A DNA stretch of 64,000 nucleotides from Ampullaceana balthica (lineage: Eukaryota; Mollusca; Gastropoda; Lymnaeidae): the NCBI GenBank assembly GCA_944989445.1, contig CALYLW010000165.1, forward strand, positions 191,001-255,000, read 5' to 3'. A model generated the notes under the pieces. It was not told the DNA's origin. It searched no databases and was given only the letters and a program-made list of their open reading frames with translations. Shown here piece after piece: positions 48,335-64,000 of this stretch; the stretch's first letter is position 1; each line of letters opens with the position of its first letter. Position numbers and translations under genes: made by a program.

Positions 48335-48413
48335 TGGACCGGAGCTGGATTCGATCCAACTATCGGTTTAACATCAAACTCATCCAACTACCACTTCGTC
48401 TAGCGAAGCTCAT
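48335..48413 (-). tRNA. tRNA-like sequence, probably a tRNA pseudogene or SINE head
   Basis: On the minus strand an A-box-like TAGACGAAGTGGTAGTTGG is followed 30 bases on by a T-arm-like GTTGGATCGAATCCAGC (B box). The outer ends GACATGA and TCCGGTC pair at about five of seven positions. The anticodon arm is not canonical and no amino acid can be assigned. A LINE 3' tail in the same orientation lies immediately next to it. Confidence 0.35.
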
Positions 48414-48435
48414 GTCGGATTTTGATTTTTAAAAA

Positions 48436-48600
48436 TTATCTTATCATATCAGTTACAGACGCTCCTTCTGTACAGAAGATTATTGCGCTTATCTATGGTT
48501 TGTGTTTAGTCCTGCATTTTCATTAGAGTTTTAAATGTTGATAAAGTTTTGGTTTTCCTGGTTTCTTCAGGCAACCCATTCCACACCCGAATTCCTGTTT
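48436..48600 (-). mobile_element. CR1/jockey-like LINE 3' end, minus orientation
   Basis: Minus strand: TTCGGGTGTGGAATGGGTTG then CCTGAAGAAACCAGGAAAAC, ATGAAAATGCAGGACTAAAC, then CAGAAGGAGCGTCTGTAACT and GATATGATAAGATAA. This is one of the better preserved copies of the tail. Confidence 0.75.
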
Positions 48601-48766
48601 GTCATTAAATGGACACCAATCAAGTTTTTTATAACCTTTAAAATTCATTAATCGGCTTACCTAGTAAACATGAAATTTGATTATGAGTACTATTGTTTTA
48701 AAGTATTAAAGTATTAGTATTAGCATTATTAAAATGCAGCATATTTTTTACGACTAGTCGTAGCAG

Positions 48767-48835
48767 CAGACAACTCGACGGGATGTTGCTAGTGTTACAT
48801 GTCATAGCACTAGCAACATCCCGTCAAATTGTCTG
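48767..48835. repeat. Strong hairpin: 18-bp perfect stem
   Basis: GACGGGATGTTGCTAGTG is followed by a 13-base loop and its exact reverse complement CACTAGCAACATCCCGTC. The stem extends outward through CAGACAACTC / AAATTGTCTG with two mismatches. CGTAGCAGCAGACA lies on both sides. Confidence 0.9.
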
Positions 48836-48869
48836 CCGTTACTTTGTCGTAGCAGCAGACACTTCGAAA

Positions 48870-50377
48870 AATATATGCAGATGATAGATTTTCCAAGAAG
48901 TGTCCTCCGGGGCATACAAAAAAAATATTGTCAATATAGGCCTATGCCTATTGCCATTGTTAGGATGAGCAGAGCTCCTACTAGTCATACTCATTTAACT
49001 CATTCACTTGACCTAGTACACTTATTTCATAGCAGCATGGCATAGCTCCCCTTTCTCATGTCCATGTAATTGTAACTTCATCCAATAGATTTATATCTTG
49101 ATTAAAAGAATTGATTCCTCGGAATCACCATCATGAGTTCATTTCTTCAATTTCACGCTTATGTTTAAGTATTACTTAAAGAGTAAGGCCTAGTCATTCA
49201 CTTAATTTTTTTTGGGTAAAAAGTCATCACTGCAAGTGGTAGTTGTAGTAGAAAGCAGCAGGTAGAAGGGTAGGTTGGTAGTGATAGGGTTCTTACTTTT
49301 GACTTGAAATTATTAATTGTAAAAATTAAGTATTTTGTAAAATATGATTTGTAAATAGGCCTTGGCATAATTGATTTATGAATACCTATACTTATCACTT
49401 AGACTAATCATAGTTTTATGCAGTCTCTGGCTTATGACTATTACTATTATTTATTTTGTCTTTTTTAAAAGTAAAAGGGAATCGAGGCAAAAGTGCACTC
49501 CTCCTATGCCCCATCCCCTGTGAGCCTTCCAGGGCCTTCCACTTACATACTTTGGCCATTTCTGTCAGCTTGTCTTATTATCATCTTCATTTATATTCCC
49601 AGAAAATCCTATACTATTCTATGTCATTGTAAACAAATATTGATAAGTACTAGAAAACTACCACAAATAAATAATACTAATTGAAATAATCTTAGTTAGT
49701 TCTAACATATTTAATAGGCCAAAGAACTTAAAATATTCCTTTTTTATTGTCTAAATTCTAAATGACTCATCAGACAGGGGTCAGTTAAAGCTTAATTTAT
49801 GTCCTAGGGAAAGAGTGTCAGAACACTAAAATTAAAAAAAAGCCCCACCCCACTCCCTTTTGATTCTTGATGGAAGAATGCTCTCTGTGTCATTCTGCAG
49901 GTATTGATTCCTACTTATAGAAAACATATTACTATTACTATTATTCGTACTGACTGCAAACTCTTGTTATCCAGATGAAAAATATGAATACATAGATCAT
50001 TTATCAAATCTGGTAGCATGTGGCATGTGGTGATAGCACATGTGTTGATGAAAAGTTTGTGTAACAAATTGTGAGTGAATGAGGTCAGTTTCTAATTAAT
50101 CATCCAGTGCCTGTGCTCATCTCATGTATGGGGTCTTGAGGAAAAATCTCACTAATAACTAATTTTTTCACAACAGTAGTTTAAATCATTTACATATACT
50201 AAAACTTTTAAAACTTTCATTAGTATTCTATTGAAAGTTTAATGGTACATGTGGAATGGGAATATATTCTTACACTATGCTTTATATTAATAAAGTGGCT
50301 TATAATTTTTTAAGACTAAGTTGTATATACTTTTACAGGTCTGTATATAGTTTTAAGGATTTGAAACTACTTTCAAA
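48870..50377 (+). other. Sequence upstream of RUNDC1
   Basis: No repeat or exon was recognised. TTTTACAG at about 50331-50338, 40 bases before the start codon, looks like a splice acceptor, so part of the 5' UTR may begin there with a non-coding exon further upstream. No clear TATA box or CpG island was seen. Confidence 0.4.
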
Positions 50378-62251
<11,874 letters not shown>

Positions 62252-62353
62252 GTGAGTGGCTCACTTTAAGGCTTTCATCTGTATGGCTCTCAAGTGAGTG
62301 GCTCACTTTAAGGCTTTCATCTGTATGGCTCTCAAGTGAGTGGCTCACTTTAA

Positions 62354-64000
62354 CCAGTAACTTCCCGTATCCCCCGCCATCGCCCGATAGCGTTTTATAC
62401 CGTATCGCCCGCTGTAGCCCGCCATCGCCGGCTCTATACACATAGCAAATAAACGATGTATTGGACCATAAAAGTTTGGTTTAAAATGGTAGACAAGCTA
62501 TAGTTGGAAAGTAGAAAAGCTCTACTTCCTCTTCCTTGTTAGCGGAACGAAATACACTGAGAAACACGCCAGCTACACATTTTTTAATCTCTACATTGAA
62601 AGCATGGCATTCAGATACTTGGAAAGTTTGGTTCAGCCTTCAGTGTCCAATATTTCAAACAATTCTGACAGTGATAGCGATTCAAATGAAAGTGACATTG
62701 AAAATGGAATTGGAGAAACACCTTTTGAAAGTGTAAATAACAGTGAATTTGAAAACGAGAGCTCTGACGACGACTCGATAGGTGATGATAGCGATAATGA
62801 AGCTACACCTACCGAGACTTTTCCCTGGAGGGCTAATCTCAATCCAGTGGAAATTGACATGTTTACATCAGGAGTTGGTCCTAATCTTGACAATGTAAAC
62901 GTTGAATATCAGTCACAGCCATTAGAATTTTTAAAATTATTTTTTCCTGATAATTTAATTGAAATTATTGCCGACCAGACGAATTTGTATGCTGCCCAGA
63001 GAAATGCAAACAATTTCACCCCTGTCTCAGTCAGTGACATTCAAACCTTCATATATATAAATATGATGTTTGGTGTCCACAAATTTCCTGCTTATACGAT
63101 GTACTGGTCAACAGATCCTCTATTAAAAGTTCCCTGTGTAGCTGATGTGATGTCGAGAAACAGGTTTCAGGAAATTTCAAGATACTTCCATCTGGCTGAC
63201 AGCAGGTATTTCATACCGAAGGGACGAGATGGATATGATGCTCTATATAAAATTAGACCTGTGATCACAATTCTCAAAGATGCCTGTAATTCACTTTACA
63301 GACCTGGAGCTGCTATAGCTTTTGATGAGCTATGATACCTTTCAGGGGTCGTCTCTCGTTCAAACAATATATAAAAGGAAAGCCCCACCCATGGGGTGTC
63401 AAAGTGTGGTGCTGCTGCGACTCGACAACATCATTCCTTTTAGACTTTGAATTTTAAACTGGAAAGTCGGACACTGTGATGCCTAATGGATTGGGTTACA
63501 GTGTCATTCAAAAATTAGGACAGCCATATCTTCATAAAAACCATCATTTTTATTTTGATAATTATTTTTCGTCCGTGAAATTAGCACATGACCTGCTATC
63601 CAGCAGCACATGTTCATGTGCAACCACGACAGAATAGGAGACACTGGCCCAAAGACCTCAAAGGAAAATTAAATAAAAATCAGTGCCAAATGAGGCAGAT
63701 AGGGAGTTTGGTTGCATGTTGGTGGAGGGACAAACGTGCCATCTACATGCTCTCAACCAATGCCTCACCAACAATGGACATTGCATCACGCCGGACAAAA
63801 GAAGGCCCTGTTGATAAACAGATCACCCAGTCTGTTTTGATCTACAATGCCAATATGGGTGGTGTGGACAGACATGATCAGCTGAGATCGTACTACCCTA
63901 TTAGCAGAAAAAGTCACAAGTGGTGGAGATGCTGCTTATGGTTTCTAATTGAGGTGGCGGCGCTGAACGCATACATCTTGTACAAAAACGTGCCACGCCC
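62354..64000 (+). mobile_element. piggyBac element (5' end and transposase; 3' end beyond window)
   Basis: It starts CCAGTAACTTCCCGTATCCC immediately after TTAA, the target site that piggyBac elements duplicate. Subterminal repeats (CCCGCCATCGCCCGATAGCG, CCCGCTGTAGCCCGCCATCG) precede the transposase at 62604. The element lies in RUNDC1 intron 12 in the same orientation as the gene. Confidence 0.85.
62604..63998 (+). pseudogene. piggyBac (PGBD-like) transposase, frameshifted
   Basis: ATG 62604 opens 243 codons: an acidic Ser/Asp/Glu-rich N-terminus, then the family core LFFPDNLIEIIADQTNLYAA, YWSTDPLLKVP, MSRNRFQEISRYFHLAD and AIAFDEL. The frame breaks near 63330 (a one-base loss relative to the family). 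The next frame continues MIPFRGRLSFKQYIKGKPHP and meets a TAA at 63455-63457. After that HFYFDNYFSS is readable, another shift occurs near 63635, and then MGGVDRHDQLRSYYPISRKS is reached before the window edge. The three catalytic Asp (FDE, FDNYF, GGVDRHD) are all present, but the reading frame has at least two shifts and a stop, so no full protein is made from this copy. Confidence 0.9.

Overview
This is intron-rich, AT-rich nuclear DNA of an invertebrate animal. It carries two ordinary metazoan genes in many small GT-AG exons, buried in transposons and minisatellites. A mollusc, perhaps a snail, would fit the repeat style, but that is an inference and not something the sequence proves. No CRISPR array, operon or bacterial signal was seen.

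Layout. From about 0.2 to 24.1 kb, minus strand: a condensin-2 subunit D3 (NCAPD3) gene. I traced 32 consecutive exons whose phases all agree (about 1,160 codons). The start-codon exon was not found and the C-terminal exons lie before base 1. Its introns hold a 22-bp minisatellite, pogo-like and hAT-like non-autonomous elements, a Penelope-like remnant with a hammerhead-type motif, and several short tandem arrays. From 24.1 to 50.4 kb: a gene-poor repeat zone. It contains a piggyBac relic, LINE fragments, nested inverted-repeat elements (25.6-31.8 kb), a tRNA-derived SINE, a 6.4-kb tandem array of about 0.5-kb units with higher-order structure (35.9-42.3 kb), and a degraded hAT element with perfect 8-bp target duplication that sits inside another SINE copy (42.4-45.6 kb). 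From 50.4 to 62.25 kb, plus strand: RUNDC1, with 12 exons traced (537 codons) and the last exon(s) beyond the window. From 62.35 kb to the end: a piggyBac element with a broken transposase, inserted in RUNDC1 intron 12.

The two genes are divergently oriented about 26 kb apart and nothing suggests a functional link. NCAPD3 encodes a HEAT-repeat chromosome-condensation subunit; RUNDC1 encodes a coiled-coil plus RUN-domain adaptor.

The most unusual theme is that tandem duplications repeatedly copy exon-intron junctions. Examples are the NCAPD3 exon 8 donor, the NCAPD3 exon 27 donor, the RUNDC1 exon 6 acceptor, the RUNDC1 exon 8 acceptor (about 45 copies) and the RUNDC1 exon 12 donor (3 copies, the third split by the piggyBac insertion at its TTAA). 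Most RUNDC1 introns after intron 2 are occupied by minisatellites that run into the splice site. All gene models were read by eye against remembered family sequences; no database search was run.
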